Of a stretch of DNA of 45,548 bases, positions 31,017-39,500 are shown piece by piece; positions within the stretch are counted from its first letter, which is position 1; each line of letters starts with the position of its first letter. The notes beneath the pieces are model-generated. The model made no database searches. It worked only from the letters and a program-made list of their open reading frames with translations, and was not told where the DNA came from. A program made the translations under genes and the position numbers. Origin of the DNA: Solobacterium sp. (lineage in GTDB: Bacteria > Bacillota_I > Bacilli_A > Erysipelotrichales > Erysipelotrichaceae); assembly GCA_017539385.1 (NCBI GenBank), contig JAFYHC010000044.1:1-45548 (forward strand). The letters run 5' to 3'.

Positions 31017-31568
31017 TTATCCCAGGATCCTGGCAGCTGCCTTCTGGAACGCTTCTTCCTCCTGCTGTATGCGCACACGGTTCGCACGCAATACATCCAG
31101 GGGAATTTCTTCAGCATCCTGCCAACGCAGCTGACGGGATGCCTTCTCACTTTTCAGAACGATCTGCTCATAGCAGGGACCGTTCAGCAGCACACCCAGT
31201 GCTTCCTCTTCCGTCAGAAAGCCGCTTGTAACAATGCCGAACAGATCAAAGATCGTATCATTGGCGATCGGACCGCGTATGATATCTGCTTCGGCATAAT
31301 CATCCCCATATCCCTGCCGGTTATGAAAAATATACCGGTACCAGTCCGCATTCCGCTCCAGTGTCTTTACCGCAAGACCATCCAGATCCAGAACATACCG
31401 GTTGACATATACTTTCTGGTCTTTGTGCTCTCTTGCCCATGTATATGCAAATTCCTGATCCAATGTCAGATAGAATCCCTGCCCAAAGTCCGCATTCTTT
31501 CTGCCATGATGAATATCCGGTTCATGGATGATGTCATATCCCGTATGATACAGCAATAACGAATCCAT
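31017..31568 (-). CDS. DUF3990-family protein (ADP-ribosyltransferase-like fold)
   Basis: 183 residues, start MDSLLLYHTGYDIIHEPD at 31568 with TGGAGGATACGAT before it. The blocks LLYHTG, RKNADFGQGFYLT and FAYTWAREH with YVNRYVLD are the DUF3990 signature. This family resembles ADP-ribosyltransferases: the first His (YHTG), a Tyr (GFYLT) and a later Glu would match an H-Y-E-type site, but the Glu is not certain here. It is often found in small toxin-like loci with a DUF3791 gene; none is seen next to this copy. No SP or TM segment. Function unproved. Confidence 0.78.
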   Translation of the reverse strand: MDSLLLYHTGYDIIHEPDIHHGRKNADFGQGFYLTLDQEFAYTWAREHKDQKVYVNRYVLDLDGLAVKTLERNADWYRYIFHNRQGYGDDYAEADIIRGPIANDTIFDLFGIVTSGFLTEEEALGVLLNGPCYEQIVLKSEKASRQLRWQDAEEIPLDVLRANRVRIQQEEEAFQKAAARILG

Positions 31569-31703
31569 ATCGTATCCTCCATCTGCACTACACATTCCTG
31601 ATTCATGATCATCAATGCATTTACCCTTCATACGTCCAATGACTGCTGTCCTCGTTACGCACTTCTAATGAGAAAGAAGAAGCACCAACATTTATATCGA
31701 TGC

Positions 31704-32724
31704 TTACCTGTCTTTCCATTTTTCCAGCACTGCCTCTACCTGAGCGATAAGTTTTTCTTTCTCCGGAATTACATACGTATAGGTCGATGCAAAAATGTTG
31801 TTGGAAAGACCGCCCAGAGCATACTCTGCGCTCACATTATCTTTGTCAGTACAAAGAATGATTCCGATTGGCGGGTTATCACCCGGTTCATTCACTTCCG
31901 CAGCATAATAATTCAGATACATATTAAGCTGACCGCCTCCGGCATCAGTTTGACTGTTTTAAGTTCAATCAATACATACGCATGCAGTTCTTTGTTGTAG
32001 AAGACCATGTCCACATAGTAATGCGTATTATTTAGTGTTACCCGTTGCTGAGTCCCCACAAACATGAATCCTCTGCCAAGTTCCAGCATGAAATCCTCAA
32101 TCTGCCTGACCAGCGCCTTTTCAAGTTCATTTTCAAGAATCGGCTTATTCTCCGGAATACCAAGGAACTCAAAGACATACGGATCTTTTACAATATCCTC
32201 CGGAACCGCAATTTGCTGACCTTTAGTCGCCAGTTCATACACTTTTTCCTTGTTTGCTTTCCCCTCAGACAGCAGCAGCCTTTCAAAGAGAGACGTTGAA
32301 ATCTGGCGTTTTAACTCCCTGACAGACCAGCCGGAACGTTCACATTCTTTCTCATAGAAACTGCGGCGATCTGGGTCAGAGATAATAAGAAAAGTTCACA
32401 GTAATGTGACCAGCTTAATTTAGCAGACAGCGTCTGTTGAATCTGATACGCTTGATAAAATCTTCTCATAAATTGCAGATTCGAAACAGAAAAGCCTCTC
32501 CCAAACTCTTTTGTCAACTGTTTTGAAATCTGCTTTAAAGTCGATTTTCCATATTCAGCTCTTTTGTCGCTGTCTTGCTCGTGCTCAACAATAACACGGC
32601 CAATATTCCAATAGGCAAGCAACTGCTCGTTATTGACTTGAACCGCAGCTTTTTGCCTTGCATTTATCATAATTTCTCTTATTTGAGAAATCATTTCTTG
32701 TTGAACGATCAATTCATTTTCCAT
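31704..32724 (-). pseudogene. DUF1016 (YhcG-like) nuclease-domain gene, two frameshifts
   Basis: Three consecutive reading frames together give one DUF1016 protein of about 340 residues. N-terminal piece: QLLAYWNIGRVIVEHEQD, GRGFSVSNLQFMRRFYQAY, SWSHYCEL. Middle: WSVRELKRQISTSLFERL, YVFEFLGIPE, LELGRGFMFVGTQQ and VDMVFYNKELHAYVLIELK (the PDDEXK-type core). C-terminal: MYLNYYAAEVNEPGDNPPIG. Shift one is near 32385 (extra bases in GAACTTTTCTTATT), shift two near 31930, where GAGGCGG lacks one G before TCAG. The upstream XRE gene, and two copies of a palindrome, belong to the same unit. Sequencing errors are possible but two in one gene are unlikely. Confidence 0.83.
32417..32447. repeat. Palindromic element, copy inside DUF1016
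   Basis: TTTAGCAGAC-AGC-GTCTGTTGAA is a near-palindrome lying in the coding part of the DUF1016 gene. It matches 27 of 31 bases of the element at 32742-32772, 325 bp away. Confidence 0.6.
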
Positions 32725-32741
32725 GATGAATTCCTCTCTTG

Positions 32742-32772
32742 AATTTAACAGACAGTGTCTGTTAAATCTTAT
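32742..32772. promoter_or_regulatory. Palindromic element between XRE gene and DUF1016
   Basis: TTTAACAGAC-AGT-GTCTGTTAAA is a perfect 10-bp inverted repeat. It overlaps the XRE stop codon and lies 21 bases before the DUF1016 start, a position suited to an operator of the XRE protein. A related copy lies inside DUF1016. Confidence 0.65.
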
Positions 32773-32993
32773 TTGCTTTCCTTTGGAAGCTCATCCGCCA
32801 GTTCAATAACATCTGTGATTTCACACTTCAGGGCATCGCAGATCTTCTCCAATGTTTCCATGCTAATACCTTTGTTTTTACCCATATTAGCAATGATATT
32901 CGTTGTGAGCCCGGCAGCGATCCTGAGATCTTCCTTTTTCATGTTTTTATCCAGAAGTGTATGCCATAAAGGCTTGTAGCTGATATGTCTCAT
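32769..32993 (-). CDS. XRE-family small HTH regulator
   Basis: 74 residues from MRHISYKPLWHTLLDKNM at 32993. The Cro/CI helix-turn-helix is in KKEDLRIAAGLTTNIIANMGKNKG, and SMETLEKICDALKCEITDVIEL is the characteristic YozG-like C-terminal pattern. Probably a repressor of itself and of the DUF1016 gene downstream, through the palindrome between them. An alternative start 12 codons upstream has no better SD. Confidence 0.82.
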   Translation of the reverse strand: MRHISYKPLWHTLLDKNMKKEDLRIAAGLTTNIIANMGKNKGISMETLEKICDALKCEITDVIELADELPKESK

Positions 32994-33248
32994 AAATATC
33001 CCATTATTTCCAAAAAAGTACAACTGCACTCAGCACAGATACAATAGCATTAATCTTGCGTTTTGACAATTTTATATTGCTATAACGTATCGATAATGGT
33101 GTGTTATCACACATTTATATCGAAATCAGAGATCCGATTGCTAAACAACAGGGCATCATGAAGTGCTTTGTACGGTATGAGGGGAAACCGGAAAACCTTG
33201 GACAAAGCACCCAGAATAGAGTAAAGTAGAAATGTTCGATAGAACACT

Positions 33249-33322
33249 CGGGATGTAGCGCAGTTTGGTAGCGCACTTGAATGGGGTTCAAGGGGTCGTG
33301 GGTTCAAATCCCGTCATCCCGA
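33249..33322 (+). tRNA. tRNA-Pro (GGG)
   Basis: Acceptor CGGGATG/CATCCCG, anticodon stem CTTGA/TCAAG with loop ATGGGGT (anticodon GGG) and T arm with TTCAAAT pair correctly. The first base C is usual for tRNA-Pro. CCA is not encoded. Confidence 0.93.
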
Positions 33323-33325
33323 CGC

Positions 33326-33353
33326 AAAGCACCGGAAGACCCGGTGCTTTTTT
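33326..33353 (+). terminator. Terminator after tRNA-Pro
   Basis: AAAGCACCGG pairs perfectly with CCGGTGCTTT (10 bp, AAGAC loop) followed by a run of T, between tRNA-Pro and the endonuclease V gene. The nfi SD begins right after the T run, so it may also limit read-through into nfi. Confidence 0.88.
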
Positions 33354-33364
33354 CGGAGGCGCAT

Positions 33365-34042
33365 ATGGATCCAAGGATCAAAGAACAGGAAAAGATGGCA
33401 GCGCGGATACAGACGCATGGCATCTCCACAGCAGAGATACGTACCGTGGCAGGCATCGATACTGCGTACTGGCAGAAAGATAATAAAGAGTACGGGGTAT
33501 GTGTGATCTGTGTCTTTGATCATGCATCAAAGAAGCAGATCGAGTGCGTACATGCATATGGGGAAGTAACCACAGAGTATATACCGGGATTACTGGCATA
33601 TCGGGAACTGCCGCTCATACTGGAAGCATATAAAAAGCTGCGGACACATGTGGATCTGTTGCTGTTTGACGGCAACGGGATCCTGCATCCGCGGCATATG
33701 GGCATTGCAAGTCATGCCTCTTTGGTACTGGGTATTCCTTCCATGGGAATTGCCAAGACATTTTACCACTATGGAGATGGACGCTACAGCATGCCTCAGA
33801 ATGTACCGGGTGCGCATACCGACATCGTTGTAAACGGACAGGTGGATGGACGGGCACTCCGTACAGCAAAAGATGTAAAGCCCATCTTTGTATCCATCGG
33901 CAACCGGATCGATCTCGATACTGCATGTGCTGTAGCAATGCACTATGTAACAAAACGCAGCCACATTCCCCTGCCCACCCGTGAAGCAGACCTGGAAACA
34001 AAGCGGCTGCGCAAATTGCTTAAAGAGAATACTTCTCTTTGA
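33365..34042 (+). CDS. nfi: Endonuclease V (deoxyinosine 3'-endonuclease)
   Basis: 225 residues, start MDPRIKEQEKMAAR at 33365 after CGGAGGCGC. Cuts DNA one base 3' of deoxyinosine in repair of deaminated adenine. TVAGIDTAYW holds the first metal Asp, LLAYRELPLILEAYK the YRE region with Glu, and LLLFDGNGILHPRHMGIASH the second Asp and His; GIAKTFYH is also typical. The end overlaps the convergent 83-aa gene by 23 bases. Confidence 0.93.
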   Translation: MDPRIKEQEKMAARIQTHGISTAEIRTVAGIDTAYWQKDNKEYGVCVICVFDHASKKQIECVHAYGEVTTEYIPGLLAYRELPLILEAYKKLRTHVDLLLFDGNGILHPRHMGIASHASLVLGIPSMGIAKTFYHYGDGRYSMPQNVPGAHTDIVVNGQVDGRALRTAKDVKPIFVSIGNRIDLDTACAVAMHYVTKRSHIPLPTREADLETKRLRKLLKENTSL

Positions 34043-34271
34043 TATCGCGATAATGTTCCCGACGCAGATCAGAGACTTCCACGCTTCCGTCGTCCCTCTG
34101 CACATAGCGCAGTGAACAGAAGCCGATCCGGATCCGCAGGATCAACTTGTCCGGAAGTTCATCGATCAGTTCCGTTTCCCGTAATACGGCTTCTTTGAAT
34201 TCCCGCATGGAATTCCATGTGCCGTAATATTTGGTCATCCCGGTAAGGGAGGCCATTTTTGCTTTTTCCAT
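34020..34271 (-). CDS. Small conserved-looking protein, 83 aa, unknown
   Basis: Starts MEKAKMASLTGMTKYYG two bases after the kinase stop, so translation is probably coupled; a second ATG five codons in is possible. Hydrophilic, charged, no signal peptide or membrane segment; ends DIKEKYSL. It converges with nfi and overlaps its 3' end. I recognise no family; it could be an accessory protein of the kinase. Confidence 0.6.
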   Translation of the reverse strand: MEKAKMASLTGMTKYYGTWNSMREFKEAVLRETELIDELPDKLILRIRIGFCSLRYVQRDDGSVEVSDLRREHYRDIKEKYSL

Positions 34272-34273
34272 GC

Positions 34274-35197
34274 TTATGCGATCACTTCCACTGTGATGTC
34301 ATCAAACAGCTCCATGACATCATCCATATGCACGTCTTCCAGTGTCGAAGAAACTGCCCCTGCCATTGCACCGGCAAAGCGCAGTGCATCTTCTCGGGAA
34401 AGGCCATCCATGACCTTGCCGATAAATGCCGCAAGCATCGCATCCCCGGTGCCTACCCGGTTCATCCGTTCTTTCTTCCTGGAACAGGTCATTTTATACG
34501 TGCGGTCACGGCACATTAATATGCATCCCTGCTCACCCATCGGAAGCAATATTCCGCGTAATCCTGCTTCTTTTGCCTTCTGCAGGTATTCCATCGTTCT
34601 GGCCGGATCTGCTTCGTTTCCAAATAACGCAGCCAGCTCTGCCTCCGTACGCTTGATCAGATCCGGATGGCATCTGCACAATGTTTCCAGTGACAGTTTC
34701 TCTGTATCCAGTACGACCTGTACGCCATGTGTATGCAGATGATCACAAAGCGATACAATGAACTCTTCATCAAATCCCTTCATCAAGGATCCTGCAATCA
34801 CGCATACATCCCTTTCCCCGGCATCCGCCAGCGCATTCATCACTTCACTGCGCACTCTGGCATCCGCACACGGTCCTTCGCCGTTAACAGCGATCATATT
34901 GCCATGATCATGCAGTTTTACATTCACACGGTTATTCCCCTCTGCATGGACTGCCCGCAATTCAATATACGGATCCCCCTTGAATTCACTCTCAATAAAT
35001 GCCCCGGTAAAGCCGCCAAGCACCGCACATGCAACAGAGGGAATCTTCATGATACTCAGATCCTTCGATACATTCAGTCCCTTTCCTGCCGCTTTAAACC
35101 GTTCATTCTTTGCCCGGTTAACTCCCTCATCCCGCAGGTCACCCTGTATTTCCATGTAATAATCAATTGCCGGATTCAATGTCAGTGTATAGATCAT
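34274..35197 (-). CDS. 1-phosphofructokinase-type PfkB kinase
   Basis: 307 residues of the FruK/LacC group: MIYTLTLNPAIDYYMEI, then AAGKGLNVSKDL at the sugar site, and the C-terminal MNRVGTGDAMLAAFIG with the catalytic Asp. Phosphorylates fructose 1-phosphate, tagatose 6-phosphate or a similar sugar phosphate. No PTS or regulator gene is adjacent, so the substrate is open. AAGAGGGGG precedes the start. It leads a two-gene unit with the 83-aa protein. Confidence 0.85.
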   Translation of the reverse strand: MIYTLTLNPAIDYYMEIQGDLRDEGVNRAKNERFKAAGKGLNVSKDLSIMKIPSVACAVLGGFTGAFIESEFKGDPYIELRAVHAEGNNRVNVKLHDHGNMIAVNGEGPCADARVRSEVMNALADAGERDVCVIAGSLMKGFDEEFIVSLCDHLHTHGVQVVLDTEKLSLETLCRCHPDLIKRTEAELAALFGNEADPARTMEYLQKAKEAGLRGILLPMGEQGCILMCRDRTYKMTCSRKKERMNRVGTGDAMLAAFIGKVMDGLSREDALRFAGAMAGAVSSTLEDVHMDDVMELFDDITVEVIA

Positions 35198-35382
35198 AGA
35201 GACCCCCTCTTCATTATTATTTATATGCTTTTATTGCTAATTCCAGTGTAGCACAAATATCCCTCCGGCAAAAATCCCACTTGTCCGGTCATTTTAGGTA
35301 TCCTGCTTGATTTACTCCCGTCCGCATACTACGATGCATGTAACGGTAATACTCTTTCTGAACTAGTTGTATTTATACCATT

Positions 35383-35423
35383 ATGACAATTTGTTTTGTT
35401 GTATTTTTTCTATCTTTTGTCAT
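35383..35423. promoter_or_regulatory. Inverted TTGTCAT repeats upstream of the recombinase
   Basis: ATGACAA (35383-35389) and TTGTCAT (35417-35423) form an inverted pair, and TTGTCAT occurs again at 35454-35460 overlapping the recombinase start. Such repeated boxes upstream of a tyrosine recombinase could be operator or arm-type sites. Only the repetition is seen; function is inference. Confidence 0.4.
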
Positions 35424-35458
35424 GGTAGATTCTGAAAGGAGGTTAATCGTTTCTTGTC

Positions 35459-36457
35459 ATGGGAACCAGGAAGTATTCTGAACTATCACACCACCCACCT
35501 TCCGAAGCGTCCGTTTCGGAAGACCAGACCAAATCGCTCACCTTTTCACAGATTACGACAATGTGTCTTGAATCCAAAAAAGATGCATTGAAGCAATCCA
35601 CATATAATCAGTATTGGAATCAGTGCAACAATCACCTATTGAATGAATTCGGTGATGAACCATTCTCTTCGATCACAGTAGACCAACTCAATGAACTGTT
35701 GAAGAGAAAGATGCAGGAAGGCTATCAGTTCTCGACCATCATGAACCTCAGGACCATCCTGACGATGATCCTGCGCTACGCTGTACAGAACAAGATACCA
35801 ACCGCAATCACCGGTCAGCTCTTTACGCCCCGCTATCATGTGAAGGAAATGGAAGTATTCACCCGCTGGGAACAGAAGCAGATCGAAAACCTGCTCTATG
35901 ACCGCAAGGATGACTACATACTTGCCATCTTCCTGTCCATGTACTGCGGACTCCGTATCGGTGAAGTATGTGCCCTTCAATGGAAGGACATCCACTTCCG
36001 CAACGGCACCCTGTCTGTTACAAAGACCCTGTGCCGCATCCAGGACTCCGGCAATACGGCCAAGAAGACCTATGTTGCCTCAGTATTACCGAAAACGCAC
36101 AGTTCCATACGTACCATTCCGATTCCGACATTTCTGATGCCCCTGCTTCGGGCGCATCGAAAAAAAGATACTGATTATGTGATTACAGGCACCGAATGCA
36201 GTATGGAACCCCGTACCTGCCTCAGGCGTTACAAGACGATTCTCAAACATGCCAATGTATCCAATTACTCGTTTCACGCACTGCGTCACACCTTTGCGAC
36301 ACGCTGCGTAGAAACCGGCATGGATCCAAAGTCCCTCAGTGAGATCCTTGGACATTCCACCGTCAAGATCACTCTTGACCGCTATGTCCACCCTTCCATG
36401 GACTATAAGAGAACACAGATGAATCGTCTGAAAAAAGTTACAAAACTAGACGTCTGA
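35459..36457 (+). CDS. Tyrosine-type site-specific recombinase
   Basis: 332 residues. N-terminal SAM-like core-binding domain (about 30-125, LTFSQITTMCLESKKDALKQ) and the catalytic domain with Arg in MYCGLRIGEV (about 165), His-x-x-Arg in FHALRHTFATR (about 270), His in LGHSTV (about 298) and Tyr in LDRYVHPS (about 308). All five catalytic positions are present. AGGAGG lies 16 bases before the ATG, unusually far, and no other start is available because a TAA is in frame. The next gene is the giant surface protein. No phage structural, excisionase or tRNA-attached att site is seen nearby, so it is not evidently a prophage integrase; DNA inversion or rearrangement at the surface locus is possible. 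Confidence 0.9.
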   Translation: MGTRKYSELSHHPPSEASVSEDQTKSLTFSQITTMCLESKKDALKQSTYNQYWNQCNNHLLNEFGDEPFSSITVDQLNELLKRKMQEGYQFSTIMNLRTILTMILRYAVQNKIPTAITGQLFTPRYHVKEMEVFTRWEQKQIENLLYDRKDDYILAIFLSMYCGLRIGEVCALQWKDIHFRNGTLSVTKTLCRIQDSGNTAKKTYVASVLPKTHSSIRTIPIPTFLMPLLRAHRKKDTDYVITGTECSMEPRTCLRRYKTILKHANVSNYSFHALRHTFATRCVETGMDPKSLSEILGHSTVKITLDRYVHPSMDYKRTQMNRLKKVTKLDV

Positions 36458-36504
36458 GGCAGGCTTACCCACTCCCTGACCCCCTCTCGGGATGCACCGA
36501 AATC

Positions 36505-36531
36505 GGTCTTTTAATAAAACATTAAAAGGCC
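36505..36531. promoter_or_regulatory. Hairpin with AAAAC loop upstream of surface protein 1
   Basis: GGTCTTTTAAT-AAAAC-ATTAAAAGGCC: 11 bp as RNA (one G-U). It lies about 20 bases before AGGAGGGGG of the surface gene. The same layout, with the same AAAAC loop but changed arms, precedes the second surface protein at 45180-45206. Confidence 0.65.
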
Positions 36532-36563
36532 AAAGCGGAAGCATCTAGGAGGGGGACTTTTTT

Positions 36564-39500
36564 ATGAAGCATTCCAGCAAGTTTCTGTCTGTATTGATGG
36601 CTCTTATGATGGCGTTCTCAGTCGTCATGGTTCCTGCACGGGCAGAAGAAAACGAACCAGAAGAAGGATCTGGCCAGGGTTGGAGAAAATGGGTCGAGCA
36701 GCTTGAGGGTGAACCTGAAGAAGCGATGACTGTAATTCCAGGAACTGAGCCGGAACCTACACCGGAGCCGTCACCGGAGCCGGTTGTCATTGATGAACCG
36801 GAGTATACTTCCGGCACTCTGACGTACGAAACAGAAGATTATACAATTACAGTTACATATCCTGCAGAAGCAAAAGTATCTGCTGATACACAGCTTGCTG
36901 TCAGAGAGATTCCTTTTGAATCTGAAGAATATGCAGGCTATTACGAAAAGACGTTAGAAAAACTGAACGAAAATGCAACATTTGGCAATGAACTTGAACC
37001 GGATACCCGTAAAGGTATTGCGTCTGCTGTATATTTTGATGTTACTCTCGTAAAAGATGGACAGGAATATGAACCTGAAGCAACGGTTGATGTAAATATT
37101 ACATTTAATAACGGAGGTCTGCCGCAGTTTGACGGCGAAGAGACGAAAGTCATCCACTTTGCGGATGCGGGTACAGCTGTTATTGAAGAACCGGACCTGG
37201 AAGTCGGAACTTCAGAAGAAGGTCTGAATGAAGGAATGCCGGAGGGTGATCTCGTTAATGATTTTGTTTATACACAGGATAGTTTCTCTGTGATCGGCGT
37301 ATTCACAACAGACAAGTATATCGGAGATATTGTTGTCAGCGAATATGCTCCAAAACTGAACGCTGAAGGCGACACCATTGCCGCAGATAAAACCGTTACT
37401 GACAGCGATAACGATGGCATCTATGATCTTGAACTCTATGTCATGGGTAATTCCGATACTTCATCCAGCCAGACCGTTGAAAAGACCAACGTAATTCTTG
37501 TTATCGACAGATCCGGTAGTATGAAAGATATGACATATTCAGTATTCACTTCTTCGGATACATATGATTCTAATGCTGAGTATTATTTTAAATACAATAA
37601 TAATTATTATCGCGCATATTATGTTAATGGCGTGTGGGGTTATTACGATTATAGCTACACTTTCAATCCGTTAGGAACTGGAACAACGATCTATTTAGGT
37701 CAGACACGAATGGATGCCACAAAGAAAGCTGCATGTTCTCTGGTTGATAAACTGCTCAGCAACAATAAAAATGAAACTGGTAAAGAGGATATTATTGAAA
37801 TATCTTTGATCTCATTCGCAGGAACAAACAAAAATGCAAATGATGCGACAATTGTTGTTCCTTACGACAGCACAAACACAATAAATGCAACATACCTTAA
37901 AAACCAAATTAATAATATCAATGCAAACGGTGCAACAAACTGGCAAGCTGCTCTTCAGAAAGCAAAGTCTGAAGCAGACAATTTCAAGCGCGATGAAGCG
38001 AATGAATCTGTTGCGGTCATCTTCTTAACAGATGGAATGCCAACATTCTATAATGGCGGAGGTACCGGTTATGAAGATCCAATTTCCAATGTTCAGACAT
38101 GTTGGGATAAAGCAAAAGATGATGCACGAGCTATCGCCGGCAATGCTTCTTATACGCTTTACAACATCTTTGCATATGGAAACGGCTCAGATTATCTGAA
38201 ATCTTTAACGAATTATGCGTATGGACGTAATGGAAGCTGGAATGACACAACAGATACGACATACACAAATAAATATTTCTTTGATGCAAAGGATACCTCT
38301 GCTCTTGAAGCTGCGTTTGAAACAATCATTCACAATATCAGCAACAGTGTTGGTTACGGTGGTGTAGCAGTAAGTGACGGCGTAAACCTTGGCGCAACGA
38401 ATACTTCTGCTACAGTCGGCGGAACCATCAATCCGGAAGAATTCACTTACACGGTATATGACGGTACAAAAATCGTTTATTCAGTCAAGTTTGATCACAA
38501 CGGAAATAACGCAACATTCACGATCAACGGCCAGGAATATACAGCAGCCTGCACAACGGTAAATACACCGATCAAAAACGAAGCAGGTACTGTAGTAAAG
38601 ACGATCACTTCGAAAGTTGCCACAGTCACAGTCGACGGCGTCGAATATAAAATGTCCCCTGCTACACTGGATAACGCAGGTAAGATCGAATGGGAACTTG
38701 CAGGACTTGGTATCCTTGACAACTACAAGTATGCTCTTTCAATGCATGTATGGCCGAATCAGATGTCTTACGACATCGCAGCTGACATGAATAACGGAAT
38801 CTATCCTGACCTCGAGACAGCAATCGCAGCTTATGGTATTACAGATGAAGCCGAGATTGCTAAGATCAAGGCATCCATTGAAAAGGAAGCAGACGGCAGC
38901 TACGCGGTATACACAAACTATGAACAGTCTGTAAGATACTACGAAACAGATGAACAGACTATTGATGGTCAGACAACCACAACATACAGTGATGAAAAGA
39001 CTAAGCCTTTAACAAAACCGAACCCAATTCCTCTTACAGGTTCCACGATTCCGATGGAGAAGAAATGGGGAAGTGATCTTGCGATTGCAGAGCTTCAGGA
39101 ACTGGTATTTGGAAAGAATTCTACCTACACAGGATATACTGTTACACTCAAGCTCAACAGAGATGGTAAAGAATATACGTCTTACACATTCCCGAAACTG
39201 AATGATGCAGGACAGCCGGTCGATGCTGACGGCAATGTTAGCACCGATGCTACGAAGCTTGTATGGCACCAGGATGCAGCTATCTCCCCAGGACGTCTTA
39301 CAACAAAAGATCCGGGCGGAAAAGATTATAAAACTGTAAAACTGACAGGAAAGACATTGAATGGTGTCGATATTTCCGGCACATACTATGTTGTATCTGA
39401 TGGTCATGAATACACGATCGAAGAAGCTGCTGGTTCTGACCTGCACTTTGAGTTCAGCACAGATGTTTATCATCCGATGCTCGTGGATGGAAAACTGATG

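Noticed and set aside
33107..33307. A 66-aa minus-strand ORF over tRNA-Pro
   Set aside because: It runs through the antisense of the tRNA gene and is a common false call.
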